Notes: a model not told the origin generated them from the letters alone. 64,000 bases of DNA from Lachnospiraceae bacterium (GCA_910575035.1 CAJTDL010000015.1:61038-125037), one strand, 5' to 3'; shown: positions 1-9,827, counted from the first letter of the stretch. Numbers and translations are program-made.

Positions 1-1091
1 TCGACCAAGCCAAAGCAGAAAAAGAAATGCGTATTGCCATCAAAAATGGCGTAAACTATTTTGACACTGCCTACAGCTACCCTGGCAGCGAAGCCTGCCT
101 GGGGAAGTTCCTTGCCAAGGGCTACCGCAACAAGGTAAATATCGCCACCAAGCTCCCCCACTATTACCTCAAGCAGAAAGGCGACATAGAACGCTATTTC
201 CAGGAACAGCTAAAGCGTCTCCAGACCGACCATGTGGAGTACTACTTAATGCACATGCTTAATGACATTGCTGCCTGGGAGCGTATCAAGTCCCTTGGCA
301 TTGAAGCGTGGATAACAAAGAAGAAGGCCAAAGGGGAGATTCAGAACATTGGATTTTCCTTCCATGGAAATACGGATAATTTTCTGAAGATCTTAGAGGC
401 CTATGACTGGGATTTCTGCCAGATCCAGTATAATTATATGGATGAGCATTCCCAGGCTGGCAGGCGTGGGCTGCTGCGCGCCCATGAAAAAGGCATCCCT
501 GTGATTATTATGGAGCCTTTGCGGGGCGGCCGCCTGGTACAGGGATTGCCAAAGCCTGCTGTCCGCTTCCTGGAAAAGGAGGGATCCAAGCGAAGCCCTG
601 CGGAATGGGGACTGCGCTGGCTCTGGGATCAGCCAGAGGTGTCAGTGGTCCTTTCCGGCATGAACGATGTGGCGCAGGTACGGGAAAATGTGCGGCTTGC
701 CTCTAAGTGCCAGCCAGGATGTATGTCCCCCCGTGATAAAAAAGTGATTGAAAGGGTCAAGGCAGAGATCAACCGCTATATGAAGGTGCCCTGCACGGGC
801 TGCGGCTACTGTATGCCCTGCCCAGGCGGCGTGGATATACCAGGCTGTTTTTCTGCCTATAATACCAGGTATACGGACAACTGGTTCAACGGGATGAAGT
901 CTTATTTTATGTGCACTACCCTGCGTACCAACCCCTCTAATGCATCCAAGTGCATCAAGTGCGGGAAATGCGAGCGCCATTGCCCGCAGAAGATCTCCAT
1001 CCGCCGGGAGCTTGCCCAGGTAAAGCGCCGGATGGAGAATCCGGCCTACCATCTGGCGAAGCTGGTTTCCAGGCGCATTGGAAAATATTGA
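1..1091 (+). CDS. Aldo/keto reductase with C-terminal 4Fe-4S ferredoxin domain (5' end outside window)
   Basis: The frame is open from base 3 upstream of the first ATG at 27, and the usual N-terminal strand of the barrel is missing, so the gene begins before the window. Numbering from that ATG, the aldo/keto reductase tetrad is visible: Asp13 and Tyr18 in YFDTAYSYPG, Lys42 in TKLP, His76 in LMHML. The C-terminal 100 residues carry two cysteine clusters, CTGCGYCMPC (about 256-265) and CIKCGKCERHCP (about 309-320), expected to hold iron-sulfur clusters. This architecture is typical of anaerobic Firmicutes; the physiological substrate is unknown. Electron transfer from ferredoxin-like clusters to NAD(P)H chemistry is inference. 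Confidence 0.9.
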   Translation, partial: DQAKAEKEMRIAIKNGVNYFDTAYSYPGSEACLGKFLAKGYRNKVNIATKLPHYYLKQKGDIERYFQEQLKRLQTDHVEYYLMHMLNDIAAWERIKSLGIEAWITKKKAKGEIQNIGFSFHGNTDNFLKILEAYDWDFCQIQYNYMDEHSQAGRRGLLRAHEKGIPVIIMEPLRGGRLVQGLPKPAVRFLEKEGSKRSPAEWGLRWLWDQPEVSVVLSGMNDVAQVRENVRLASKCQPGCMSPRDKKVIERVKAEINRYMKVPCTGCGYCMPCPGGVDIPGCFSAYNTRYTDNWFNGMKSYFMCTTLRTNPSNASKCIKCGKCERHCPQKISIRRELAQVKRRMENPAYHLAKLVSRRIGKY

Positions 1092-1160
1092 GGTTTTTTT
1101 GTAAAAAAATAAAGGAAATAGAGAGTTTATGCGGAATATATCATATAGAGGTGATATGAT

Positions 1161-2186
1161 ATGCTCATAAGAGAAAATATAGAGTTCCTGGAGCGCACCT
1201 ACCTAAGCCCCTTTGCAGCGCTGAGCGAGAATTCCAAAGGGCGGGACCGCCAGGAGCCTCAATGTGATATACGCCCGGTGTTCCAGCGGGACCGGGACCG
1301 GATTTTGCACTGTAAGTCTTTTCGGCGCATGAAATATAAGACCCAGGTATTTTTGTCCCCCAGGGGCGACCATTACCGCACCCGCCTGACCCATACCCTG
1401 GAGGTATCCCAAAATGCCAGGACCATCGCCAAAGCTCTCCGCTTAAATGAAGATTTGGCAGAAGCCATTGCCTTAGGCCATGATTTGGGACATGCGCCCT
1501 TTGGGCATGCCGGGGAGCGGATCTTAAATGAGATCTGCCAGGATGGGTTTAGCCACAACCAGCAGAGCGTCCGGATTGTGGAGAAGCTGGAAAAGGACGG
1601 CAAGGGGCTGAACCTGACCTGGGAAGTGCGGGACGGGATCTTAAACCATCAGACCCATTTAATGCCCTCTACCATGGAGGGGAAAATTGTCCGCCTGTCT
1701 GATAAGATTGCATATATCAACCACGATATTGATGATGCCATCCGGGCCAGGGTGCTTTTAGAAGAGGATATTCCCAAGGAATACCGTGAGATTTTGGGGG
1801 ATACCACCAGGAAGCGCCTGGATACCTTGATACATAATATTGTGACCAACAGCCAGGGAAAGAATGACATCTGCATGTCTTCCGAGGTGGAGTCAGCCAT
1901 GAAAGGGCTGCGGAAATTTATGTTTGACCATGTGTATTTGAATGCAGTGGCAAAGAGGGAAGAAGACAGGGCGGAAGATTTGCTGAGCCGCTTATTTTAC
2001 TATTATAAGAAGCACATAGATTTGCTGCCTGCCCTGAACCGGCGGATGATTGGGGAAGGGGAGGCAGAAGAGCGTGCCGTCTGCGACTATATTGCAGGCA
2101 TGACAGACCGGTATGCCATCTCTAAGTTTGAGGAAATCTTTATGCCAAAGGCATGGCAGGTGAACGAAAGGGAAGCTTTCCCCTAA
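1161..2186 (+). CDS. dgt: dGTPase-like HD-domain triphosphohydrolase
   Basis: Predicted deoxynucleoside triphosphate triphosphohydrolase (dNTP to nucleoside plus tripolyphosphate) of 341 residues. The HD metal site is clear: His78 in RTRLTHTLEVS and the His-Asp pair in ALGHDLGHAPFGHAG (107-108). The start is fixed by GAGGTGAT about 6 bases upstream of ATG 1161. It sits directly before dnaG and rpoD, its usual place in Clostridia, which suggests a link to dNTP control and replication. Substrate preference cannot be read from sequence. The last codons overlap the first copy of a 22-bp direct repeat. Confidence 0.92.
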   Translation: MLIRENIEFLERTYLSPFAALSENSKGRDRQEPQCDIRPVFQRDRDRILHCKSFRRMKYKTQVFLSPRGDHYRTRLTHTLEVSQNARTIAKALRLNEDLAEAIALGHDLGHAPFGHAGERILNEICQDGFSHNQQSVRIVEKLEKDGKGLNLTWEVRDGILNHQTHLMPSTMEGKIVRLSDKIAYINHDIDDAIRARVLLEEDIPKEYREILGDTTRKRLDTLIHNIVTNSQGKNDICMSSEVESAMKGLRKFMFDHVYLNAVAKREEDRAEDLLSRLFYYYKKHIDLLPALNRRMIGEGEAEERAVCDYIAGMTDRYAISKFEEIFMPKAWQVNEREAFP

Positions 2187-2235
2187 GCCATGATAGGGGA
2201 ATGGAACCGGATTTTTATGCCAAGGGCATGGCAGG
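2139..2235 (+). repeat. 22-bp direct repeat spanning the dgt stop codon
   Basis: Bases 2139-2160 (inside the dgt C-terminus) and 2214-2235 (after the stop) are the same 22-mer with one A/G difference, 75 bp apart. Each contains the near-palindrome ATGCCAAAGGCAT. It looks like a small tandem duplication of the gene's 3' end that later diverged. Confidence 0.7.
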
Positions 2236-2442
2236 AAAGCTTTTGGAAAAAAAGCATAGAATAGTTTGAATATATATTTACCCAACTAGCCAAGTCCGCC
2301 ATGGCTGGCTGCTGTGCGGGAGCCTTATCCGCCTGCAGGCTTAATGCCCGCTGTTTACAGCATTTTGGAAGGGAGGCCAAGGCGGGATACCCCGTTGGCT
2401 CGGCGGCGGTATTGGGCAAGGGGAACCAGGGGAGGGTTTTGG
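2236..2442 (+). other. dgt-dnaG intergenic leader without a gene
   Basis: About 200 bases between the repeat and dnaG. The frame of dnaG is open back to an ATG at 2314, but the predicted peptide there does not resemble primase and has no ribosome site. The segment is GC-rich near 2300-2430 and could be part of the mRNA leader. No known riboswitch is recognised. Confidence 0.4.
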
Positions 2443-4242
2443 ATGCCATATTATTCAGATGAGCAGATTGAGGAAGTGCGCGCTGCCAATGATATTGTGG
2501 ATGTGATTTCCGCCTATGTGCCTTTGAAGAAAAAGGGCAGCGCGTATATGGGGCTTTGCCCTTTTCACAATGAGAAGACGCCTTCCTTTTCCGTATCCCA
2601 GGGCAAGCAGATGTATTATTGCTTTGGCTGCGGCGCAGGGGGGAATGTGTTTACGTTTCTGATGCAGTATGAAAATGACAGCTTTGTAGAGGCTGTGGAG
2701 TCCCTGGCGGACCGGGCAGGCATTGCCCTTCCCAAGCAGGAACTGTCAGCCCGTGCCAGGCAGGAGGCAGACCGGCGGATGCGGATTTTAGAGGCCAATA
2801 AGGCTGCTGGAAAGTATTTTTATGCCCAACTGCGGATGGAGCAGGGGCAGGAGTGTATGGCGTATTTTAAAAAGCGTGGGTTAAGCCAGGATACCATGAA
2901 AAAATTTGGCCTGGGCTTTGCCAATGGAACCAGCAATGACTTGTACCTGTACCTCCGTAATGAAGGGTATGGGGATGATATTTTAAAAGATTCCGGCCTG
3001 GTTACTATTGACGGGCGCAGGGGCGGGCGGGATAAATTCTGGAACCGTGCCATGTTCCCCATTATGGATGTGAACAACCGGGTGATTGGGTTTGGCGGCC
3101 GTGTAATGGGGGAAGGGGAGCCCAAGTACCTGAATTCCCCAGAAACCATTATTTTTGACAAAAGCAGGAACCTTTACGGCCTGAATCTGGCGAAATCCTC
3201 CCGAAGGCCCTATATCCTCCTGTGTGAGGGCTATATGGACGTAATCGCACTGCACCAGGCAGGCTTTGACAATGCAGTGGCTTCCCTGGGCACTTCCTTT
3301 ACCCAGGGGCATGCTGCATTGCTGAAGCGTTACACCAAGGAGGTTTACTGCACTTTTGACAGTGACAGCGCCGGCGTGAGGGCGGCCCTGCGGGCCATTC
3401 CGCTCCTGAAGGAGGCAGGGATTTCCGCCAGGATTGTAAAGATGGATCCTTATAAAGACCCAGATGAATTTATCAAGGCAGAAGGGACAGGGGGCTACCA
3501 GGAACGGATTGACCAGGCGCAGAACAGCTTTTTATTTGAGGTAGAGATGCTGGAACGGGATTATGACCTAAAGGATCCTACAGAGAAAACCGCTTTTTAC
3601 CATGCCGTTGCAGAGAAAATCCTGGGCTTCGGGGAGGCGCTGGAACGGGAAAATTACATAGAGGCAGTTGCCCAGAAGTACCAAACGGGGTTTGAGAACC
3701 TGCGCAAAATGGTGCAAAGCGTAGGGATGAAAGCCGGAGCTGCCAGAGAGGCCAAGAAATGGAAATCCGGCGTCCAGGAGAATAAGAATAAGAAAAAGAA
3801 GGGGGATGGTATGCGTCAGTCGCAGAAGCTGATGCTGACATGGCTGATTGAAGATCCACGGCTGTTTGCCATTATTGAGCCTTTTATTGGGCCGGAGGAT
3901 TTTACGGAGGAGCTGTACCATAAGGTTGCTGAGGCTGTATTTATTCAGTGCAGGCAAGGAAAGATGAACCCTGCGCAGGTAATCAACCTGTTTACTGACG
4001 ACGGGGAACAGCAGGAGGTGGCGTCGCTTTTCCATGCACAGCTGAAAGAGGTTGCTACGCAGCCGGAAAAGGAAAAGGCTTTCAAGGAGACCATCCTGCG
4101 TATCAAGGAAAACAGTATGGGCTGGCGATCCAAGCATCTGGATCCTGCGGATCTGGCAGGGCTGCAGAAGCTGGTTGCCGATAAAAAGAGCCTGCAGCAG
4201 CTGTACCAGATGGATTTTTCTTTGCCAGAGCCTCTAATATAG
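2443..4242 (+). CDS. dnaG: DNA primase
   Basis: Synthesises RNA primers for replication. The start at 2443 is chosen because GGGGAGGG lies just upstream and the product then begins MPYYSDEQIEEVR, the usual primase N-terminus; a longer frame from 2314 is unlikely. The 599-residue protein shows the CHC2 zinc finger (Cys39, His42, Cys60, Cys63), the RNA-polymerase core, the Toprim motif EGYMD (Glu262), and a C-terminal DnaB-interaction region after a Lys-rich linker at about 440-455. It is followed 148 bases later by rpoD, forming the classical macromolecular synthesis cluster. Confidence 0.97.
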   Translation: MPYYSDEQIEEVRAANDIVDVISAYVPLKKKGSAYMGLCPFHNEKTPSFSVSQGKQMYYCFGCGAGGNVFTFLMQYENDSFVEAVESLADRAGIALPKQELSARARQEADRRMRILEANKAAGKYFYAQLRMEQGQECMAYFKKRGLSQDTMKKFGLGFANGTSNDLYLYLRNEGYGDDILKDSGLVTIDGRRGGRDKFWNRAMFPIMDVNNRVIGFGGRVMGEGEPKYLNSPETIIFDKSRNLYGLNLAKSSRRPYILLCEGYMDVIALHQAGFDNAVASLGTSFTQGHAALLKRYTKEVYCTFDSDSAGVRAALRAIPLLKEAGISARIVKMDPYKDPDEFIKAEGTGGYQERIDQAQNSFLFEVEMLERDYDLKDPTEKTAFYHAVAEKILGFGEALERENYIEAVAQKYQTGFENLRKMVQSVGMKAGAAREAKKWKSGVQENKNKKKKGDGMRQSQKLMLTWLIEDPRLFAIIEPFIGPEDFTEELYHKVAEAVFIQCRQGKMNPAQVINLFTDDGEQQEVASLFHAQLKEVATQPEKEKAFKETILRIKENSMGWRSKHLDPADLAGLQKLVADKKSLQQLYQMDFSLPEPLI

Positions 4243-4390
4243 GAAATGTCAGAAGGATTATTCCTGTTTGGGCATTCTGACGAAATTTTTGCCATTTTAG
4301 AGGCTCTTTGGGCTATTACTGGCAAATGACAGTGAATATTTCCACTAAATGGGGACAAAATATAAACAACGAATGGAAGGATGAAACGAT

Positions 4391-5488
4391 ATGGAAGAAA
4401 AAAGTATGAAATTTATCGAAAAACTGCACGAGCTGCTGGCTATGGCCAAGAAGAAGAAAAATGTCCTGGAATACCAGGAAATCAATGACTTCTTCCATGA
4501 CATGGAACTGAACGCAGAGCAGTTCGAAAAAATATTGGACTTTTTGGAAGCCAATAATATTGACGTGCTGCGGATTTCCGATGATGACGATGATATCCTC
4601 ATAGATGATGAGGAAGAAGTAGAAGTAGAGAATATCGACCTTTCCGTTCCGGACGGAATTTCCATTGAAGACCCCGTTCGTATGTATTTGAAGGAGATCG
4701 GCAAGGTTCCCCTGCTGACGGCAGAGGAAGAAATTGAACTGGCAAAGCGTATGGAGCTGGGCGACCAGGAGGCCAAAAAACGGCTGGCAGAGGCAAACCT
4801 GCGTCTGGTGGTTTCGATTGCCAAGCGTTACGTAGGGCGCGGCATGCTGTTTTTGGACTTGATCCAGGAAGGCAACCTGGGCCTGATCAAAGCCGTAGAA
4901 AAATTTGATTACCGCAAAGGCTATAAATTTTCCACCTATGCTACCTGGTGGATCCGCCAGGCCATCACCCGGGCCATTGCAGACCAGGCAAGAACCATCC
5001 GTATCCCGGTGCATATGGTAGAGACAATCAACAAATTAATCCGTGTTTCAAGGCAGCTGCTCCAGGAGCTGGGGCGTGAGCCTTCCCCAGAGGAGATTGC
5101 GGAGGAGATGAACATGCCTGTGGACAGGGTAAGGGAAATCTTGAAAATTTCCCAGGAGCCGGTGTCCTTGGAAACCCCCATCGGCGAGGAGGAAGACAGC
5201 CACTTGGGGGATTTTATCCAGGACGACAATGTGCCGGTTCCGGCAGATGCTGCTGCATTTACGCTTTTAAAGGAGCAGCTGGTGGAGGTGCTTGGAACCT
5301 TAACGGAGCGGGAGCAAAAAGTGCTGCGCCTGCGTTTTGGGCTGGATGATGGCAGAGCCAGGACTTTGGAAGAGGTGGGCAAGGAATTTAATGTGACCAG
5401 GGAGAGGATCCGCCAGATTGAAGCCAAGGCATTGCGCAAGCTGCGCCATCCCAGCAGGAGCCGCAAGCTGAAGGACTATCTGGATTAA
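4391..5488 (+). CDS. rpoD: Primary RNA polymerase sigma factor (sigma-A/RpoD)
   Basis: Housekeeping sigma-70 factor of 365 residues. An acidic N-terminal region 1.1 (about 1-80) is followed by the [12 protein letters not shown] region 1.2, region 2 with [17 protein letters not shown] (-10 recognition and melting), region 3, and region 4 with the -35 helix-turn-helix [20 protein letters not shown] near the C-terminus. The start follows GGAAGGATGAAACGAT. Its presence agrees with TTGACA/TATAAT-type promoters seen elsewhere in the window (before cysK and bioB). Confidence 0.97.
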   Translation: MEEKSMKFIEKLHELLAMAKKKKNVLEYQEINDFFHDMELNAEQFEKILDFLEANNIDVLRISDDDDDILIDDEEEVEVENIDLSVPDGISIEDPVRMYLKEIGKVPLLTAEEEIELAKRMELGDQEAKKRLAEANLRLVVSIAKRYVGRGMLFLDLIQEGNLGLIKAVEKFDYRKGYKFSTYATWWIRQAITRAIADQARTIRIPVHMVETINKLIRVSRQLLQELGREPSPEEIAEEMNMPVDRVREILKISQEPVSLETPIGEEEDSHLGDFIQDDNVPVPADAAAFTLLKEQLVEVLGTLTEREQKVLRLRFGLDDGRARTLEEVGKEFNVTRERIRQIEAKALRKLRHPSRSRKLKDYLD

Positions 5489-5523
5489 GGTTTTGGACAA
5501 TACAATAGGAGAGCATATAAGAG

Positions 5524-6222
5524 ATGGTACGGTTATCTAAAAGGCTGCATGCAGTGGCAAGCTTGGCGGGGGCTTGCAATACACTGGCAGACGTGGGGAC
5601 AGACCATGGTTACATACCTGTATATCTGGTAGGGTGCAAAAGAGCAAAGAGGGCGGTTGCCATGGACATCAACCCAGGCCCCCTCCAGCGGGCACAGGAG
5701 CATATTGAGGCCTATGGGCTGCAGGCGTTGATTGAGACAAGGCTGTCGGATGGAATGGCTGCCCTTCAGGTTGGGGAAGCGGATAAAATTGTGGTTGCAG
5801 GGATGGGCGGCAATTTGATGCAGCGGATCCTAAAACAGGGGGAGGCGGCTGCAAGGGCGGCTCAGGGCCTGGTGCTGCAGCCGCAGTCGGAGATTGCGGC
5901 TTTCCGGGGATTTTTGTGGGAGAATGGGTACCGGATCGTGGAAGAAGATATGGTGTGTGAGGATGGGAAGTATTATCCCATGATCTTGGCGAAGCATATG
6001 GGGAAAGCGGAGCCATTGGGAAGGGCAGAGTGTAAGTTTGGGCCGGTGCTTTTGCAAAAACAGCATCCAGTGCTGAAGGAATATTTGGAGTGGCAGAGGA
6101 AAATGAAGGAAGGGGTGCTTGAGAAGGTAAAAGGGGAGGCCAGAGGGAATGTGGAGGGGAGAGTGAGGGAATTGGAGGAGGAGCTGAAGGATATTGGGGA
6201 AGCGTTGGGGGGATTTTGCTGA
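5524..6222 (+). CDS. trmK: tRNA (adenine(22)-N1)-methyltransferase
   Basis: SAM-dependent methyltransferase of 232 residues. The SAM-binding loop ADVGTDHGYIPVYLV is at about 22-36, an acidic MDINPGPLQRA follows the second strand, and the VAGMGGNLMQRIL segment is characteristic of the TrmK family, which methylates A22 in tRNA. Position after rpoD and immediately before a Nif3-like gene is the usual Firmicutes arrangement. The lysine- and glutamate-rich C-terminus (about 185-228) is likely the coiled-coil domain of this family. The ribosome site AGGAGAG is about 12 bases upstream. Confidence 0.93.
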   Translation: MVRLSKRLHAVASLAGACNTLADVGTDHGYIPVYLVGCKRAKRAVAMDINPGPLQRAQEHIEAYGLQALIETRLSDGMAALQVGEADKIVVAGMGGNLMQRILKQGEAAARAAQGLVLQPQSEIAAFRGFLWENGYRIVEEDMVCEDGKYYPMILAKHMGKAEPLGRAECKFGPVLLQKQHPVLKEYLEWQRKMKEGVLEKVKGEARGNVEGRVRELEEELKDIGEALGGFC

Positions 6223-6254
6223 GGAATTTATTACGGAAGAAAGGAGCGCGAATC

Positions 6255-7037
6255 ATGCTTTGCCAGGAAATCATAAACATATTACAGGAACAGTCCCCAG
6301 AGTCCTATGCCTGCAGTTGGGATAATGTAGGGCTGTTGGTGGGAAGCCCCCAAAAAGAAGTTAAATCTATTTACATAGCCTTGGATGCAACAGATGAGGC
6401 GATTGAGGAAGCGGCAGAGGCAGGGGCAGATTTGCTGCTGACACATCATCCTATGATCTTTAAGCCCTTGAAACGGGTGAATGCAGAGGACTTTATAGGG
6501 AGAAGGGTGATTCGGCTGATCCAGAATGATATTTCTTATTATGCCATGCATACCAATTTTGATGTGAAAGGGATGGCGCAGCTGAGTGGGGCAAAAATGG
6601 GGCTTCGGGAATGCCAGGTGTTGGATGTGTCATTTCAGCAGGGGGATCTGCAGGAAGGGATTGGGACTGTTGGCCTGCTTCCCCAGGAGATGACAGTGGC
6701 AGAATGTGCGGATTTGGTGAAATCAGCGTTTGGAGTGGGGCAGGTAAAGGTATTTGGCCCGCTTCAGAAAGGCGTTGCAAAGGTTGCTGTTTGCCCAGGA
6801 TCTGGAAGGAGCGTCATCCAGGAGGCTATTTGTGCAGGGGCACAGGCGCTGGTTACGGGGGATATCGGCCATCATGAAGGGATTGACGCGGCAGCGCAGG
6901 GGCTTGCCATTATTGATGCGGGGCATTATGGGGTAGAGAAAATGTTTATACCTTATATGGGGGCATACCTGAGGGAGCGTGCCCCGGGGGTGCAGGTTTT
7001 GGAGCAGCCCAAGAAGGAGCCGTTTTCATATTGCTGA
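6255..7037 (+). CDS. Nif3-like dinuclear metal centre hexameric protein
   Basis: NIF3/YqfO family, 260 residues. The start at 6255 is preferred (AAAGGAGC upstream, product begins MLCQEIINILQE) over an in-frame ATG at 6216 that would overlap trmK. Metal-ligand motifs are visible: LLLTHHPMIF (about 61-70), MHTNFDVK, and the C-terminal VTGDIGHHEG and DAGHYGVEK. In Gram-positive bacteria this gene regularly follows trmK. A GTP cyclohydrolase-like role has been proposed for some homologues, but no function is certain. Some members carry an inserted CutA-like domain; the length here suggests none. Confidence 0.92.
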   Translation: MLCQEIINILQEQSPESYACSWDNVGLLVGSPQKEVKSIYIALDATDEAIEEAAEAGADLLLTHHPMIFKPLKRVNAEDFIGRRVIRLIQNDISYYAMHTNFDVKGMAQLSGAKMGLRECQVLDVSFQQGDLQEGIGTVGLLPQEMTVAECADLVKSAFGVGQVKVFGPLQKGVAKVAVCPGSGRSVIQEAICAGAQALVTGDIGHHEGIDAAAQGLAIIDAGHYGVEKMFIPYMGAYLRERAPGVQVLEQPKKEPFSYC

Positions 7038-7070
7038 TTTTTGGATTGTGGAGCAAAAAGGAGGAGAGCT

Positions 7071-8735
7071 ATGGCAGAGGCGATATGCCGGATAAAAATA
7101 AATGGAGAAGAGCGGCAGTATCCTAAGGGGATTTATTACCGGGATATTGCAGCAGAATATCAGGATCAGTTAGAAGATGATATTGTGCTGGTGATGTTTA
7201 ATAATCGGCTGCGTGAGTTAAGCCGCAGGGTAAAAACGGATGGGGAGCTTTCCTTTGTGACTACCAAGGATAAGGCTGGGAGGAAGGCTTACCGCAGGAG
7301 CTTGTCCCTTCTGATGCAGCGGGCAATCTATAATTTGGCGAAGCAGGAAGGAAAACAGGTATCTGTGCGGATTGAGCATTCCATTAGCCAGGGGTATTTT
7401 TGTGAGCTGCGGGGCGAGGCGCCGGATGAGGCTTACCTGCTGCGGCTGAAGGAGGAAATGCTGCGCCTGGCTGAAGAAAGGATTCCAATTTGCAAGGAAA
7501 GTGTTTCTACGGATGAGGCTCTGGCCTTATTCCATGAGTTGGGAATGCGTGATAAGGAGCGTTTATTTGCTTACCGCAGGAGTTCTAAAGTCAATATTTA
7601 CAGTATTGGCCATTATATGGACTATTTTTATGGCTATATGGTGCCAGATACAGGGTATTTGAAATATTTTGGGCTGGAGCTTTATGATAAGGGGTTTGTC
7701 CTGCTGTTTCCGGATAAGAATACCAAGGCAACCTCTCCCTTCCAGCCATCCCACAAACTGTTCCAGGTATTGCGGGAATCAGCAGAATGGAGTGAGAAGC
7801 TGGATATTGCCACAATTGGGGCATTAAATGATGCGGTTGCCCAAGGCAGGATCCAGGAGGTGATCCTGTTGGCGGAAGCTTTAATGGAGCGGAAGATTGG
7901 GAAGCTGGCGGAGCAGATTGCTGCGGAGCCGGATAAGAAGTTTATTATGATTGCGGGGCCTTCCTCTTCTGGCAAGACCACCTTTTCCCACAGGCTGTCC
8001 ATCCAATTGCTGGCACAGGGGCTGAATCCCCATCCGATTGGGTTGGATGATTATTATGTAAACCGTGCAGATACCCCTAAGGATGAAGACGGGAATTATA
8101 ATTTTGAATGCTTAGAGGCCATTGATGTAGAATTATTTAACCATGATATGTCCGCTTTGCTGAAGGGGGAGCGCGTTTCCCTTCCAACATACAATTTCCG
8201 CACGGGGAAACGGGAGTACAAAGGAATCTACAAACAGCTTGGGAAAAATGACATCCTGGTATTAGAGGGGATCCATGGGCTCAATGACAAGCTTTCTTAT
8301 ACCCTCCCTTCCTCCAGCAAGCTGAAGGTTTATATCAGCGCCCTTACCCAGTTGAATATTGATGAGCACAACAGCCTCCCTACCACGGACGGCCGCATGA
8401 TCCGCCGCATGGTAAGGGATGCCAGGACCCGCAACATTACGGCCAGGGAGACCATTGCCATGTGGGGTTCTGTGCGGAGGGGAGAGGAGCAATACATTTT
8501 CCCATTCCAGGACGATGCCGATATTATGTTTAATTCTGCCCTGATTTATGAGCTTGCTGTTTTGAAACAGTATGCAGAGCCTTTGTTATTCCAAATCGGC
8601 AAGGACTGCCCAGAATATACAGAGGCAAAGCGCCTTCTGAAGTTTTTAGATTATTTCCTGCCTGTGCCCAGTGAGGATGTGGCGAAAAACTCTATTCTCC
8701 GTGAGTTTATTGGAGGCAGCTGTTTTCATGTTTAA
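7071..8735 (+). CDS. Nucleoside (uridine-type) kinase with ThrRS-like TGS/SAD N-terminal domains
   Basis: 554-residue two-part protein. The N-terminal half resembles the TGS and second additional domains of threonyl-tRNA synthetase. The C-terminal half is a phosphoribulokinase/uridine kinase domain with P-loop GPSSSGKTTFSHR, the LDDYYVNR segment and LEGIHGLND. Start 7071 is preceded by AAAGGAGGAG; an in-frame ATG at 7041 lacks such a site. The substrate is likely a nucleoside by family similarity, and the TGS/SAD part may bind a ligand or RNA; both are inference. It is the last gene of the co-directional block that begins at dgt. Confidence 0.88.
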   Translation: MAEAICRIKINGEERQYPKGIYYRDIAAEYQDQLEDDIVLVMFNNRLRELSRRVKTDGELSFVTTKDKAGRKAYRRSLSLLMQRAIYNLAKQEGKQVSVRIEHSISQGYFCELRGEAPDEAYLLRLKEEMLRLAEERIPICKESVSTDEALALFHELGMRDKERLFAYRRSSKVNIYSIGHYMDYFYGYMVPDTGYLKYFGLELYDKGFVLLFPDKNTKATSPFQPSHKLFQVLRESAEWSEKLDIATIGALNDAVAQGRIQEVILLAEALMERKIGKLAEQIAAEPDKKFIMIAGPSSSGKTTFSHRLSIQLLAQGLNPHPIGLDDYYVNRADTPKDEDGNYNFECLEAIDVELFNHDMSALLKGERVSLPTYNFRTGKREYKGIYKQLGKNDILVLEGIHGLNDKLSYTLPSSSKLKVYISALTQLNIDEHNSLPTTDGRMIRRMVRDARTRNITARETIAMWGSVRRGEEQYIFPFQDDADIMFNSALIYELAVLKQYAEPLLFQIGKDCPEYTEAKRLLKFLDYFLPVPSEDVAKNSILREFIGGSCFHV

Positions 8736-8797
8736 ACGATGTTAATACATAAATATAGAAGCGTATTCTGTAATGCGAGGGCTTTAGAAAGGTTCCC

Positions 8798-9727
8798 ATG
8801 GAAGAAAAAATAGAAAAAGCAGAAAAAATAGAAGAATTCCGCTATTATGAAATGCCTGTAGGAAGATACGACCTTGCTCTGTTAGGGGACAAATGGATTA
8901 CGAATTACCACACCAACGAACAGCATTTCCACAACTTTTTTGAAATTGCCTGTTGCCATTATGGCAGCGGCGTCGTATATATGGGCGAAGAATCCCCTGC
9001 ATATAAAAATGGCAGCATTACCCTGATTCCCGCCAATTTTCCCCATGGGATTCAAAGCAATCCTGGAGGGACCTGTTACTGGGAGTTTATTTACTTTGAT
9101 ATGGTGGGGTTTGTTGAGAAATGCTGTGAGGATGATACTTATACAAAGGACAAAATGCTGCAGAGCCTGATCAATATCCCTTTTTTACTGGAATCAGAGC
9201 AACATCCCAGGCTGGCAAATCTGGTCAGGTCCATCCTGAATGAAAATAGGGAGAGAAAGCCCAGGAACCGGGAGGCAGTCAATGGCTATCTCTATGTGCT
9301 GATGCAGGAGCTAATCCGGCTGAATGAAAACAGATATGTGAACCATGGCGGCAATGCATTGCATGTAGAGAAAATCCGGCCAGCGCTGGTCTATGTGGAG
9401 TTGTATTACAACAGGGAGATTAAGGTGCAGGAACTGGCGAAAGCCTGCAGTATCAGTGAGCCTTATTTCCGCAAGCTGTTTTCTGAGTGCATGAATGTGG
9501 CTCCGCTGGAATATGTCAATACGGTACGGATCCAAAAGGCCTGTGATTTTTTGAGAAAAGAAGATATTTCTATGAATGCCTTGGCATGGAAGGTGGGATT
9601 TTCCTCTGTCTCTACATTAGAGCGCAATTTTAAGAAGATCGTGGGAGATTCCCCCAAGCAATGGAAGCTGAAAGGGGCGGACCATGAATTTGTCAGCTAC
9701 CGCACCAGGGCGCTGCGGGGATGGTAG
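8798..9727 (+). CDS. AraC-family transcriptional regulator
   Basis: 309 residues. The N-terminal cupin-like sensing domain (YHTNEQHFHNFFEI, ITLIPANFPHGI) would bind a sugar, and the C-terminal tandem helix-turn-helix region begins with REIKVQELAKACSISEPYFR and ends with KVGFSSVSTLERNFKKIVG. It reads into the damaged GH43 gene, so it is probably that locus's regulator. The start has a weak AGAAAGGTT site upstream. Confidence 0.92.
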   Translation: MEEKIEKAEKIEEFRYYEMPVGRYDLALLGDKWITNYHTNEQHFHNFFEIACCHYGSGVVYMGEESPAYKNGSITLIPANFPHGIQSNPGGTCYWEFIYFDMVGFVEKCCEDDTYTKDKMLQSLINIPFLLESEQHPRLANLVRSILNENRERKPRNREAVNGYLYVLMQELIRLNENRYVNHGGNALHVEKIRPALVYVELYYNREIKVQELAKACSISEPYFRKLFSECMNVAPLEYVNTVRIQKACDFLRKEDISMNALAWKVGFSSVSTLERNFKKIVGDSPKQWKLKGADHEFVSYRTRALRGW

Positions 9728-9808
9728 GATGGCCTGCTGAGGACGATGCGGAAGTTTTAGGAATAAAATCGAATCTGCTAATTTTTTAGCCGAAAATAGT
9801 AACATTTG

Positions 9809-9827
9809 TTTACTTTAATTTAGTAAA
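9809..9827. promoter_or_regulatory. Inverted repeat upstream of the GH43 locus
   Basis: TTTACT-(7 nt)-AGTAAA, a perfect 6-bp inverted repeat in an AT-rich stretch about 80 bases before the signal-peptide ATG. It may be an operator for the adjacent AraC-type regulator or part of the promoter. The role is inferred from position only. Confidence 0.4.

Noticed and set aside
2314..2442. N-terminal extension of dnaG from an upstream ATG
   Set aside because: No ribosome site, odd composition, and the family's normal N-terminus begins at 2443 behind GGGGAGGG.
3568..4137. 189-codon minus-strand frame across dnaG
   Set aside because: Antisense shadow of a conserved gene; no ribosome site, no recognisable motif.
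4316..5014. 232-codon minus-strand frame across rpoD
   Set aside because: Antisense shadow; composition follows the sigma-factor codons, no family resemblance.
5669..6280. 203-codon Pro-rich minus-strand frame across trmK
   Set aside because: Proline and serine richness is a by-product of the opposite strand's Gly/Glu codons.
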